Shown here: in pieces, positions 1 through 12,859 of the stretch
How the letters are laid out: each line of letters starts with the position of its first letter
Numbering within the stretch: the stretch's first letter is position 1
Source: Eumeta japonica
Lineage: Eukaryota; Arthropoda; Insecta; Lepidoptera; Psychidae
Assembly: GCA_005406025.1 (NCBI GenBank)
Contig: BGZK01000018.1
Location: 434,001 to 498,000, forward strand
Direction of reading: 5' to 3'
DNA: 64,000 nucleotides
Program-made: the position numbers and the translations under genes
The notes under the pieces: generated by a model
The model's database searches: none
Seen by the model: the letters and a program-made list of their open reading frames with translations, nothing else
Told to the model about the DNA's origin: nothing

Positions 1-240
1 AAGCCAAGTACTGAATTTCCTTCATGTGCACAATATGAAAGAAAATCCTTTTCTTTATTTTCATACCAATAAAAGCTCAGGGTAGAACCCAGCAAGTTTT
101 GTCTTTTAATCTTGACCCGAATAATTCTACAGCATCTTTTGCATGATTGACATCTATCACCAAACAATTTAATTCAGATTGAGAAAATGATTGAGGTGCT
201 TCATTACTTTCATAATACTCATCATCAGAATTTGAGGTAT
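1..240 (-). pseudogene. Frameshifted fragment of an unnamed multi-copy arthropod protein family
   Basis: The reverse strand reads SQSELNCLVIDVNHAKDAVE, then LFGSRLKDK; after a one-base frame change it continues LLGSTLSFYWYENKEKDF, LSYCAHEGNSVLG. I recognise this as a recurrent repeat-associated insect protein (pattern ELNDLVRDL..SK..AELLGSRL..) but cannot name it. It is cut by the window edge and by the frameshift, so it is a relic in a TAF5L intron. The same family occurs at 49140-49910. Confidence 0.6.
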
Positions 241-353
241 TTTTTACAGCCTCTTGACATAGTTATGATTATATCTCTGCAGCACAATTGTTATCACAAT
301 CATGGTGTATATGTAAAATTACAGAACAAACACTTGGATACACTTTCTCATTT

Positions 354-560
354 TAGGGTTTCGAGCCAGAATGGCACAAATGGAATTCTTAATTTCTTCA
401 TGTCCATCCGTCCGTATGTTACAGGCATTTTACTCAAAAATGACAAGATATATATTGATAAAATTTCGAGCATAGATTTTGTATAAGCTGCTATTTAGTT
501 TAGTTAAATACCAAGCATAAATATTTCTAAGGAGAGCACTCCATATTTTTTGAAAATTGC
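354..560 (+). repeat. Truncated 'gggtttcgagccaaaatggcaaaaacgg' lepidopteran repeat
   Basis: Begins agggtttcgagccagaatgg and continues with the 'catccgtccgt...acaggcattttactcaaaaa...' body seen in fuller copies at 11934-12710, 23738-24259 and 32104-32505. Confidence 0.6.
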
Positions 561-613
561 AGGCCTGTGCGTTTAATCATAAGAAATATTTTATACCATT
601 ATCAACAGGCAAC

Positions 614-3600
614 CTGTGATTAGAATTCATGTTTTGACCATTGTTCATTTCTTCTTCAATATGTTCATTATCTTCCTGCAACAATATAAAAACCATCAAT
701 TCAAAACCAAACAAATAGTAATTAAGAAGTGCCTTTGTACACATAATATTCCATTGCAGAACCTGTATGCCTGTAACACATTTGCTAATACATCAGTGAT
801 AGACATTCTAATACCACAAATTATGCTAAATTTGTTATATTTTAAATATCAGATAAAAAGGGTGGAGGGCAAATATTGTTTGGGCGCATTTAGGCATAAC
901 AAAGTAATGCAACTTAAATTATACAATACACATTTTTTAATTCCCAAAAGCATTTTGAAAAAATATCTATTCACATTTTTGCATATATATATATGTATAC
1001 ATGTATACATATGATTGTATCTGCACTTCATAAGGGTTCTATTTTAAATCTTTTAGGTATGTGTCTTTAAAAAGAAGTTTATTTAAAAATAATGTTTTCA
1101 ATCTGGTGATTAAATTTCAATGTAAAATAAAGAGTATTCTACAATTATGTTGTTAGAGTTCAGCAGGACTTTTTAAAACTGCCTAGATTAAAATTGCAAG
1201 CAAATGAAATAAGTAGGTTCATGATTGAAGTAAAAGCTAGAATTGGGATTGTAGTAGAGATCAGAGTTTATTGTATTTTCATATAGGTAATTATTTTGTA
1301 TATAGTAACTTATATTCAAAAAATAATAAATGTAAGCATTTAATTAAAAATACCTCACTCTGTTTTGATGAATCATTTACAATATCAATGTGAAACCATG
1401 TTTGCAGAACTTGCATTAAAAGTACATGACCATGTTTGGCCAAGTATGTTTTTAAAATATTCAGTGCATCTTGGGATAAACTTATATCAAATTTGCAGGA
1501 CCTAAAATAAAATAATTCAATCAATGATTATTGTCTAAATAAACTTAATTGTAATGCTTAAAATGCAATAATGCTTAATAATTTACAAATATACCTAAAT
1601 GCTGCAATTGATGGTCTTGTTTCAATCTCTTGCAATGAATATATTGTGCCAATGTCATCCAATATTTGATTCATAAAATCTTTTTCAGGTGTTTCATTAT
1701 CTATAGTTCCGTTTTGCAGGGAATTGAAAAGCTGTTCTAAACTGTTAGGTCGGTATAATGCTGAAGGTAGATTACCATCTATGGGTTGATGGTATGAGAG
1801 ATCTCTTTGTGGCAATGATGATGAATGTCTTTTGAGAAACATTTGAGCAGCTCCTCCATGACCACCTCTCAATATTTCCAAATATAAATGGCACAGAAGT
1901 GGAGACAAAATTCCCAACAATTCATTTTTTACAGATTCAATATTACTTTCTTTAATGAAATTAACTAATCTAAAAAATAATATTTATGATCAATACACTA
2001 ACTATATTACAGATGATTTTTAATATAATAAATTAAATCTGACAATGTGAGTCAGACTCATGTGATTATGATTTCATGCTATAATTTTAATTTTTTTAAT
2101 ATATTTCTATAACCATGAAAAAAGATTGTTGATTGATCTTTAATAATTTGTCATAACAATTTATTAGTTGGTACCAAATATCGGAAACGGTTACATATTA
2201 ATCTAGTCACTAGAGGATATTTATGGGTACATTAGGGAACATACCCATACTACGTGACCCATATTTTACAGCTCCCCCCCCCCCCTTCGGTGACCAACTG
2301 TAGCATATGTTTTAGACCCATAGTTTTCATGTAGTAATTCATAAATATGATTTTAAATCATTTTCTTTGCTAACAGAAAGTTAATATAATCAACGAAAAA
2401 AACTTATGTAAAAACATATTGTAACAGGTACTTACGTTTACTACAAATAGAATACTATATAAGGACATCATTTTTAATGAGTACAAAACTATCAGTTTAA
2501 ATCAGCTGGCGTCCCGGCATATTTGCGTTAGTGTTGCCATCTGTGAGTTTAAAAGTGCTAAACGCTGCGCGTCATAATTTGAATATATCTCCGGAAAAAG
2601 CGCGAAAATTCTCTGACTACGTGATAAAGCCTTAAGCCCCTTCCCCGTCCTGTGACTAATCGTAATATTTTGAAGACCCCCCCGTAAACGGGTCACGTAG
2701 TATGGGTATGTTCCCTTACAAGCAATATATGATTGGTTCTGTTTGCTTAACAAAATGATTATGTAAATATTTGAAAACAAGTTAATTAACTTGTTTAATT
2801 AATTAACCATTATTTCCATGGCAATTATTGATTTACATGTGAAGTGCTATAATGTTATCAATAAATGCTTTTCTAATAGACTTTTACTTCATTTGTTATA
2901 CAAATGAAAAACAGTGGTATATAATATAATGATAATATATAACAATTATACATGTAAATTTAAATTAATAAATGTACTCATAGTATCACTACAAAAGACG
3001 ATAGAACATTAATAATACATTTGTGACATCTTATTTATAACAGACATAATAAACATACAGACCATAGAGTATGATGGAAAACTGACACAGTAGTAATTCA
3101 TTAAGTTATTTTCAATCAATTACTAAAAAATTATATACATTGTATTTTCATTTTTAAATTCATAAATCCATCCAAAAACAAGCCCAAACTAGTGAAAAAT
3201 ACATTAATGAAGGCCAAGGGATAGGCTACCATTTGTGGTGAAAGCAAAGCATTAGCAGAATGACTACCACAACTTTATTTTTTTATGAATGTTCAAAAAT
3301 AACTTCAAAACAAGTTTAATAGTTTTGGAATAATACTTCGATTCACAGGAATTGGACAGTTTTTTTTAAATTTTATTTTATAAATTGAGGATAAAAATTA
3401 AAATTAGTGCATAGGTCATGTTTGTACATTTTACCCTAAATATTACTCATAGGTTATTATGGCATTCAAATTTTTATTTGAAGGGGTCATGAAAATGAAG
3501 TTTTATATATAAATAATCTAATAAAATGTGACTAAAAGTCAATAGAAAAAAAGTATAGCAAACTAAAAAACTGAAATAACCCATATTGCATTTTTAAAAT

Positions 3601-4806
3601 TTTGCTACTGAATATGGCTGGTTTTCTTCTCAAGCCGAGCATCCGCTACATATAATGAGTAAAGCTGACTTGTCAGTTTGAGGTGATTCAATATTGTGCT
3701 GATCATTGCACAGCACAGACATACAGTGTCTAGTACAATATTGTGAGTTAAGGACAATCCTAAAATGCTGACTACTGTAGTGGGTGCATGTCACAGTCAG
3801 ATCAGTCAGTGATATTAAGGAATGCCTCATAGTTATATATACATATTTATCTAGTGTTGACAGTCTGTATAAAAAGAAAACCTGCATTGTACAAAGATTA
3901 TCATGCAAGTTTAAAGAATAAAACAGACCATTTAAAAAATTAATGATTAATGAATATTATTAGTATACTTTAGAATAGTATTAGTATACTATCAGTATAC
4001 TTGCCTTATGATCCCCAACCAATGAAAAAAATACATTTTACAGGTAAATTAATGAAAAACTGTACATTCATTACAAAATTAAATTAATTTAGTACTATAA
4101 AACATTTTTGTTTTATTAGAATTATCAATGACAGTTTAGTAATACTTAAAACAACAAAGTATAATAAACCTTTAAAAGATATATATTATGACTGATACAC
4201 GTTTTGAGATGATTTGAAATGCTTTAAGCATTAGTTCAATAAATGAAAAATGTTTGTTACTTAAATTTTCAATTTACCACATTGGAAATAAAAATATCTA
4301 TATGCACCGATGGGGAAATAAATCTGTTCAGACTTTAATAAAACATTTGCAAAAATCGTAAGAATGTGATGTATTTCTTTGGCACTTTTGCAAATTACCT
4401 ATTTAAAATTATACTCTTTAGTAAAACTTATATGTGTTCATGTCTTTAAATATTAAAAAATGTTTAGTCGGTTGAGTACGATTCATCTTTATATATACAT
4501 ATATACCTCGTATATTGAATATCATATTGTGCTGGATCGTTGTTAATACATGAAAATAAAATAGAATTAGGACGACTGGACTCGCACTGAATAATTGTAG
4601 ACACAGCCATTTCCTCTGCACTCTGGCTAAGATTACTTGTGTTGGTGCAAACATCGACGTCCTATAATCCAGGAAAAAATCAGTAGTAGTCTCTTGTAAA
4701 ATCTCACTTATGATTCTTTATTTATTCTTAAACTTACTGGATAGTTTCGACGTTCTAAATAAGAGTTAAGAGCAACTTTAACTGCATCATTTCTAGATTT
4801 TTTCAT
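614..4806 (-). CDS. TAF5L: TAF5-like SAGA subunit (TAF5L/wda), N-terminal part, incomplete at left edge
   Basis: Scaffold subunit of the SAGA histone acetyltransferase complex in the nucleus (TAF5L in vertebrates, wda in Drosophila). Exons in transcription order: 4738-4806, 4507-4661, 1595-1969, 1354-1501 and, less surely, 614-675. All have GT/AG borders and matching phases. The start is ATG at 4806 and opens a LisH-like helix (KKSRNDAVKVALNSYLERR). Exon 2 carries LSQSAEEMA and DPAQYDIQYTR, very like the TAF5L N-terminus. Exons 3 and 4 form the all-helical NTD2 domain (HLYLEILRGGHGGAAQMF; LSQDALNILKTYLAKHGH; LLMQVLQTWFHIDIV). The last exon is acidic (EDNEHIEEEMNN), like the insert between WD40 blades in TAF5L. 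The WD40 propeller is not in the window except possibly this insert; a first-blade exon expected between 675 and 1354 was not found. Family membership is well supported. Choosing TAF5L over TAF5 rests on the N-terminal motifs. Confidence 0.85.
2232..2718. mobile_element. Harbinger-like MITE, 481 bp with 26-bp perfect inverted ends
   Basis: GGGAACATACCCATACTACG... at 2235-2260 is an exact inverted copy of 2690-2715, and both ends are flanked by TTA (2232-2234 and 2716-2718). A three-base TTA duplication with G-rich ends is typical of PIF/Harbinger elements. The interior has a C-run (about 2274-2285) and no convincing transposase; an open frame at 2502-2780 on the minus strand is incidental. 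It lies in the TAF5L intron between exons 2 and 3. Confidence 0.75.
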
Positions 4807-7800
4807 TTCAGATTTCCTCGAGAATGATAAAAATTAAGATAACGAAAAAAAACACAAATTTTTTCACACGGTGTATTTGCTTAAGGTTTATCAATTCGCA
4901 TTACGAAAATCAAAAAAATAAAAGAAGAATTTACGAATAAAACAAAATAACACCAATACAAACAACATTACAGAATACATAAACTCAGTAATGCTCAGTG
5001 TTACAGAACAGTAAGAACTGTAAGTCAGAGTTGCATTAATGAAAAATGAAAAATCAGTATTTGACAACTAAAAAATCAGGAAAAATCAGTTTTTTTATTT
5101 GGAACGAAACAGTATTTTTCAATGTTATTATTAAAATCATTTATACGATTATTTTTCATTAATCTCTAAATATTTTTTTCTTTACAAGCTATTTTCGTAA
5201 ACATTTTCTCATTGATAATAAAATTTTATCAATTTTAATTGTGTTCTTTTACACATGTTTTCGTGTGCAGAAGACCTATAATTGATTTAATTGCAAGTTT
5301 ATTCAGTTGTTTAGTTTTTATAAAATTCATAGATAAAAATATTCTTTCCGTGTTTGCAGGTAAGTGTTGTAAACTCGAAACTTTAAATACAAAACAGACA
5401 TTTTCAAACATCTGTGAGCCATCTATACATTTCATACTGCTTTCGCTTGTCCAAAATTTTTCTACATTTTAAATGGGTGACTCATTTTTTTTTGCAATTC
5501 AAAGCAAAATCATTGAGAAGTTAGTTTAGTTGAAAATACAAAAAATCGGGAGACAGAAACGCTAAATTGTGATATTGGAAGATAATAACTAAAATCGGTA
5601 GATCTCCCAATAAATCAGGAATTTTTGCATTACCTACTACCTTAAAGACAGATTTAGTTTTATCAAAATAAATTTTCTTAATGAACGACACACAAAAAAC
5701 TTTTCAATTCCTATATAGCAAAGTATGCTTTTCATAAAATTCTTATAAAATGCTGTTGACCATTATTCAAAAGATAATTATTTGCCGAAAACGTTAACAA
5801 TATAAAAGTGAGTAAAATTAGGGTTGGCATTGCATATAACAACAAATGTTCAAATAGATCGTGTGACTACTGTTCAATCTTCAATTCGATTTTGTAGTCT
5901 AATGATTTTTATTAATGATAGCCAATTAAGGAAATTAAACAGAGTGGTAACGTTGCCAAGACTGTTAGCCAATAATAATTTACGATCTATTTTTTAATTA
6001 TAGAAATTAATCGATGGTAATCATGAAAATCATTCTTATCAATTAAAGTCAGTAAATGGAAGAACAATAGAACTCTATCAATTTCTACTACAACTATATT
6101 ACGATGTTGAGACGAAAATCACATAATATGGTCTTTTTCATTAGAAAATTTATGTCATGTCATAAGTCAACAAAATTTTCCTTCTCTTCTGAATTAAGAA
6201 TACTATTACCTTATTCGAGTGAACTTAAAAAGGTGTCATTCCATATAAAATCGTTTGATTCACAAACCTCGTATATTTTAGATTTTATTTAAACTTTGTC
6301 AGGAATTTATCCAGTATTTCAAGAAAAAAATCCTTCCACCATTATTTTATTTTCACAAACGTTACTTAACGTCAACTTCTGAAGTGAACACGTGTGGAAA
6401 ATATAATTTTTATAGATAATTATCCTTAACTCATTTTTTTTTATTATCACAGGTACTTTATTGTAGATGATGTCTACAATAAAGTATTACACGTACAATA
6501 TTCCGTTTCAAAGTTTAAATGAGATTAGATTTTTTACAAGGAATTCAAATTCTTCTCTTCACCATCCCTAAAAATAACACGACACAGATAATAAATGTAT
6601 TTTCCTGATTTTCATTAATTGACTGTTTGAATGACCATTCTTTGAAAATTTGACACAACAATAACGAGTGTGTTTTATCATGACTAAATAAAATAAAAAA
6701 AACAAAACAGTTTATACGACAAAAAGTACAGCCATGCCAAGCTACTATGTCTCAGAACAATTTATTATTTTTAAGCTGGCCAACACTTCCAATATTTGAT
6801 TACGAAATTTCTAGTCGGCATTCAGTCTTCCAATTTTTGTCCATACACCGTTGAGTTATTCTATATAATATGGACACATAACGTTTAACAAACTCCACTT
6901 AAATAATAGAATCAGGTATGCATCTGAACGATGTAACATATACAAAATCACACTTAAGTCCATGTTTATTTTGTATCCACTTCAAAAGATTTCAAGGAAC
7001 TTGCGAATTTTCGAGTGAAAAAATTACAGGCAAATAATCAAGTTACAGTGCGGTACAACGTCAAAAAGATGAATAACTGTAACTTTCTTTAAATATTCCA
7101 TGAACTATTCCTTAATCTATTGTAAATGAAGTAACAATCACTGAAAATGAAACATTTTTAAAAAAGCCAGTAAGAGAAATTCACGAAAAAAACACTTTTA
7201 CCAAATCATATTAGCCGATTCTGATTTCTGGAAAAGAGAACACCTCTTTGTAATGAACTTATTTTTCAGGCAGTGGTCTCACAAGATATTGACCTAGATC
7301 AGCTTCAATGATTCAATAAAAAAATGAAATAGATATTCAGTGATGTCTTAGTGAATAACAAGGCAAAAATCAATAGTGATTACCGCATATTTAGAGGCAC
7401 TTTGAATTTAGGAGTAAATCTAGACCTCGGTAATGAAATTAAATATTTGTACAATGACTGTTAAACTTTAAAAACTTTGAAAGGTTTCGAGACAAATTTT
7501 AAATCCCTTTGAATGTCCAGAAAAACATAAAACAGTGGATAAACTAACGACAGATTTGTGGAAATTATCTATCCAGTGGGGCGAGTTCTTTAAAACTTGA
7601 CGTTAAATTAAAAGTTAAGAATTTTCTATTCATACCCTGAAGTTAATGGTAGAAATACGAGATATAAGATTGCAGCCTTCAGCCGTTATGTCTGTTCATT
7701 GACGCTTCAACAAACTGATTTAGAAATCTGTACAACATGATGTACAACGCTATAATACAAACTGTATTTAAAAGACGATTGAGCAAAGTAAAGGCATCAA

Positions 7801-8040
7801 AGTCTTTGCAATAAAATCCACATGGAGAAAAGCCAGACGACAAAGCCGGGGCATAATCGTCACATCGAAACCAGAAATTGTAGAGGAGATTAAGAAGTGC
7901 TTAAACTCCTCTATAACTAGGATCTTGATCTCCATATATTAACTGGAAACTATGCACGTGTATAGTCTCCATACACACGAGACTCACCTGAACGTAACGT
8001 AACGCCAAGTTTGATTTTACTCCTCATGATTTTTCATACC
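4807..8040. other. Intergenic, no gene recognised
   Basis: AT-rich sequence upstream of the TAF5L start, with poly-A/T runs and short open frames without recognisable protein motifs. It presumably contains the TAF5L promoter just right of 4806, but no clear core element was found. Confidence 0.5.
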
Positions 8041-8930
8041 CAGGGGCCTTATTACGTAAAAGAAGAAATCGATTGCGATTCCTGAATCGATTTCAGTTCC
8101 AATTCAATTTCTTTCAGTGTCTGATAACGGAGCTGGAAGTTTGGAAGCTCCATCATCAGACCCTGAAAGTCAATTGTGATCAAAATACATTTTAGGGCAA
8201 TTCCAACAAGTCCAAATACGTTTAGGATATATTGTTCCGTTATGATATGTTAATTCCGGTGTCAACCGTCGGGCTCCATCATCAGACCTTGAAAGCCAAT
8301 TATGGACAAAGTGCACTTTAAAAAATTCCATTAAGTCTAATAAGGCCAGACTACGTTGTTCTATTATGGAGTGCTAGTGCTTACCTTCCGGCTCATCATC
8401 AAACCCTGAAAATCACTCATGATGAGAGTACATCTCAAGATAACTCTGACAATCTCAAACACAACTAGGATATGTTATTCCGTTATGAAATTCCTGTGCT
8501 TACCTTCTGGCTCCATCATCAAATCAGTCCAATTATACCATATTATTGTAATGCCATCAGTCCTCGATAAATGTGCAAAGATTTTATTTAATCTAACCAC
8601 TTACATAAAAAAAAATAATTATTCACTTTATACGAAATACAAATGACGGAAAATCGATTGTAAATTGCTTGAGAATTTCTATAGACCAGTTTTCGGTTTG
8701 AAAGCGTCAGTTTAGAATAATTGCGAAATCGCGATCCCTAACGGTTTTTGAATTCAATTATGCGATTAAATTCCATTTTGATAATTTAGCGATTTCATTG
8801 TAAAGGCAACAATGTTAATCGATTTCATTTCGCAATATCAACTTGGGAATTACTAAAATAATTTTAAAATCATGCATAATCTGAAATCGATTCCATTTAT
8901 AAATAACGCCGCCGGGCTTATGTATGAAAA
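8041..8930. mobile_element. Composite element with imperfect inverted ends and ~120-bp internal tandem units
   Basis: The left end (ggggccttattacgtaaaag...aatcgatt) resembles the reverse complement of the right end near 8890-8930 (aatcgattccatttataaat...). Inside, about 3.5 diverged units begin with ctccatcatcaga/aacc near 8149, 8273, 8392 and 8511, each with 'attccgttatgatat'-like text. Superfamily unknown. Confidence 0.45.
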
Positions 8931-9537
8931 ATCGATTCTTAAGGACTCCAAAAAGCGATTATAATTGTATAGTACCATATATTACTTTCATGAAGGTACT
9001 AGAGACGACATGAAAAAATGTAGGTACCTAGCAAATGAACTACAAATCGAAACCAATCAGAAAATGTAACACCTATAAAATTTTGAAATTTTATCAACCC
9101 TACAGCCCGAAAATTGATGAGCAATGTTGTTACTTTGGATTCTGTGTCTGTAAGCCTAACATTGACCAACGCCATAGCTTTACTACACTTAATTAGATTC
9201 CTGTTTTGTAATTATGAAACATCATCAAAATATGATTACATTTCTTTAAATCATATCATTTACTTTCCCCTTGGTTGCTTCTATCTGATCTCTATAAAGT
9301 TTCTTGGAGAAAAATTGCCACCACCGAATTCGACATTTTTTTTTAAAAGCAAATGACGAGCAACTGATTGACATTAGGTACCGTTATAAAGGCTCAGTGC
9401 TACCAGAAAACAGTTCACTTTTCTATTTAAAAGAGAAAGCAGTAATATTTGAAATAAGTTTTTAGTTAGTTTCAAGTTAATTTCGCTGAAAGGGCGAAAT
9501 TCGGCTGGATTTGCAAAGTTGTAGAATTTGACGGTAA

Positions 9538-10600
9538 CAGATGGTGCTTTCAAAGAAAACATTGATTTACGTTTTACGATCTGACAGAAGGCGCTTTTAT
9601 AGAAAACATTGACTTACATTTAATGACCTAACAGATGGCGCTTTTAAAGAAAGCAGTGACTTACGTTTTACGTTCTAATAGATGGCGCTTTTAAGGAAAA
9701 CACTGACTTGCATTTTACGATCTAACAGATGGCGCTTTTAAGGAAAACAATGACTTACATTTTACTATCTAACAGACGGCGATTTATAGGAAAACACTGA
9801 CTTACATTTCACGATGTAACAGATGGCGCTTTTAAAGAAAACTCTGACTTACATTTAACAATGTAACAGATGGTGCTTTTAAGGAAAACACTGACTTGTA
9901 TTTTATTATCTGACAGATGGCGCTTTTAAGGAAAACACTGACTTACATTTCACGATCTAACAGATGGCGCTTTTAAGGAAAACACTGATTTGTATTTTAT
10001 TATCTGACAGATGGCGCTTTTAAGGAAAACACTGACTTACATTTTACTATCTAACAGACGGCGATTTATAGGAAAACACTGACTTACATTTCACGATGTA
10101 ACAGATGGCGCTTTTAAAGAAAACTCTGATTTACATTTAACGATGTAACAGATGGTGCTTTTAAGGAAAACACTGACTTGTATTTTATTATCTGACAGAT
10201 GGCGCTTTTAAGGAAAACACTGACTTACATTTTATGATCTAGCAGATGGCGCTTTTAAAGAAAAGACTGACTTACATTTTATCATCTAACAGATGGAGCT
10301 TTTAAGGAAAACACTGACTTGTATTTTATTATCTGACAGATGGCGCTTTTAAGGAAAACACCGACTTACATTTCACGGTCTAACAGATGTCACTTTTTAA
10401 GAAAACACTGACTTGCATTTTATTATCTAACAGATGGCGATTTAAAGGAAAACACTGACTTACATTTTATAATCTAACAGATGGCGCTTTTAAGGAAAAC
10501 ACTGACTTACATTTCACGATCTAACAGATGGCGCTTTTAAGGAAAACATTGACTTACCTTTTACTATCTAGAAGATGGCGTTTTTAAAGAAAACACGGAC
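9538..10600 (+). repeat. 47-bp minisatellite, 23 units without net indels
   Basis: Unit about cagatggcgcttttaaggaa + aacactgacttacattttac + gatctaa. Successive 'agatgg' starts run from 9539 to 10573, exactly 22 x 47 bp. About 13 units keep AGATGGCGC; others have agatggtgc, agacggcga, agatggagc or agatgtcac. A 6-unit (282-bp) block is repeated: the acagacggcgatttatagg variant occurs at 9773 and 10055, followed by the same order of variants. Confidence 0.92.
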
Positions 10601-11239
10601 TTTTAAATGCCCTTCAAATCCCACCATACTCATAGCATCAACTTATTGCGAGTTAATCCGGGTTCAATAGTCTGTAGTGTGCTGAGAAAATATATACAAT
10701 ATATTTCTACATAACTGTTCAAGATGATGTATCTGATTACTTTTATACGGAGCAAGTGGTCCCGAATTAATTGTCCACTGGTAGTAATTCCGGGGCATTC
10801 ACATTCTTGGTTGGGGTGCAACTATTAAATTATTCTTCTACGAACTACATAAATTAAATTTATACTTTGTAATATAAAAGTTCTACAATTCACACAGATT
10901 ACATTTTTGTTCACTTCCGCATTCAGTTAATTAACTTTGTTCCTATTGTTATTGCTAAGAAGTCTAATGTCTTTCTGCTACGATAATCAAATTCATATAA
11001 ATTAATGAAAATATGTAAGTAGATTAATAAGTAATTAATTTTAATTCGTTGTATACTAGGTTTTATTAACAACCATTACAGAGAAGTTTCTGGCGATAAA
11101 TCGCAGTATTATTTCCTAACTTCTAACCGTTAAGGAGTGCTGTGTTTTCCTTCATCAGTTCAACAGCATGAGATGATAACTATCATATACAAAACGTTGA
11201 ACAGTTAAAAAAAGAGCTCAAATGGACTATACGTAATAT

Positions 11240-11565
11240 TTGAGGGTTTCCTTCGATTTTCCTGGGATCACATCATCAGAACCCGACTTGGCGATGATGA
11301 GACCACCTCAGGAGTATAGCCTTACAAATCAAACAAAAAAAAAAATGAATAACTGTGTACGATTGACGAAATTATAGCTGAATGTTGTATATGTATATAT
11401 GTTTGCGTTTCGGGTGACCTGCGTTTATCCGCGATCAGTGCATTGAATCAGAGAGCGTTTAGCCGGCGTTTCATTCACCCATATACTTAACAAAACATAC
11501 ATAAAAAAATACATATAGACGAACATAGAACCTCCTGATTTTATGAAGTCAGTTAAAAAGTCATC
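11240..11565 (+). repeat. Lepidopteran repeat ending in 'gttaaaaag'
   Basis: Text such as 'cctgggatcacatcatcagaacc', 'gcgtttcattcacccatata' and 'gaacctcctgattttatgaag...gttaaaaag' matches a widespread lepidopteran repeat end. No coding capacity was seen. Recognition is by style. Confidence 0.5.
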
Positions 11566-11933
11566 TAAAACCTTTAATGTATCTTAAAATACTTCGATAT
11601 TTTGATACAACGACGATACTTCACGGAATGGAGAACGCAAAATATAATTTTGGTCCTTCACTATATGGAAAGCTACCTACCTCTAAATTCTGTTTTTGTA
11701 AGCATGAAAATTTATATCTGTTCTTACAATTTGCTTAGATTCGTAGAAAAAAATGCCAGAGTTACATAATTGTGATATACGGACAGATAGAAATTGTAAG
11801 GGTTCCTTATATGTCTCTGGCTACGGAATCCTAAGAAACAGTTTTCTTGCCTGTCTTCTAGCACTCACTAGAAGCAACTTTTACCGTGCTGGAAAAGCGA
11901 AAATAACGGTTGTTTCTGAGTAATGTATTTTTT

Positions 11934-12710
11934 AGGGTTCCGAGCCAAAATGGCAAAAACGGTATCCATAGTTTTCCATAGTAGTCATATCCGTCCCTCC
12001 GTCCGTCCATCCGTCCGTCAGTACGTCACAGTCATGTTACTCAAAAATTATAAGATGCATATTTATGAAATTCGGAGTATAGGTGTCTTGTACAAGCCGT
12101 TACTTAATTTCGTAGTTAAATAACAAAAATAAAAATTTCTAGGTAGGGCATTCCATACACGCATCAGAAGCTGAATAATTTTTTTTTCAGCAAACATTGA
12201 ACTTGTGCACACATTTCGATAGTTCTTTTAAAAACGCTTTAAGGTTTTTAAACAATTTAATATTTTCGGAAATGATCGCTTCGAAAATAGAAGAAATTGT
12301 GTTCCCCCCTTTTTTTTCTAAACTTTATGTCCAAAAACCTCAAAAAAATTACAAAGGCAACGCTTAATAAATAATTTCTAAAAAAAATATTTTAAACATG
12401 ATCGGATATACCGTTTTTGAGTTATTGCTAAAAAACTGCGCTCAACAACAAAAGGACTGTTTAATTGCTATGAACATACGCTTTTTTTTTCCTGGTGCAC
12501 CTTAGTTTACCCTAGTTTAAGAGTTATAGCTGACATATTTACTTACCCAGTTGTAGGCGATTAAAGTGTTTATATTTATTATATGCGGGAAACATGAAAA
12601 AAAGTGTAACAACGTAGTTTTTTATCTGTGATGTATTTCTTTGTAGTAACGGCTTCGAAACCCCACAGTGGGCATGGTCCGACATGCTCTTAACCGGTGT
12701 TTTTTTTTTC
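11934..12710 (+). repeat. Full-length copy of the 'gggttccgagccaaaatggc' repeat
   Basis: Starts agggttccgagccaaaatgg, passes through 'ccgtccgtcagtacgtcaca' and 'gagttattgctaaaaaactg', and ends 'ggcatggtccgacatgctct...ccggtgttttttt'. Best reference copy in the window. It ends about 150 bp before the cyclase A start codon. Confidence 0.65.
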
Positions 12711-12812
12711 TATAGTAGATAACTCAATGACGATCTTTGCACTTGTTTATAATTAGTTGTCAATGCTGAACAAAGCAAGCATGCGCATGAATTAACATCA
12801 ACACGTTTATCC

Positions 12813-12818
12813 TCAGTT
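12813..12818 (+). promoter_or_regulatory. Initiator-like TCAGTT upstream of cyclase paralogue A
   Basis: TCAGTT matches the arthropod initiator consensus and would start a transcript about 45 nt upstream of the ATG at 12860. No TATA-like box is seen about 30 bp upstream. Position and motif only. Confidence 0.3.
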
Positions 12819-12859
12819 CGCTGTGAGTACTTACATTGTTCACGCGTAGTACATCAACG

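Noticed and set aside
849..1031. Minus-strand open frame as the missing TAF5L blade exon
   Set aside because: No WD40 pattern and no suitable splice sites in the required phase.
2502..2780. 92-codon minus-strand open frame
   Set aside because: Lies mostly inside the MITE and crosses its inverted end; no protein similarity.
6700..7900. Possible degraded coding element
   Set aside because: Some stretches look less random, but no frame or motif could be recognised on either strand.
9538..10600. CRISPR-like regular array
   Set aside because: Whole 47-bp units repeat head to tail with no unique spacers, and the genome is an insect's; it is a minisatellite.
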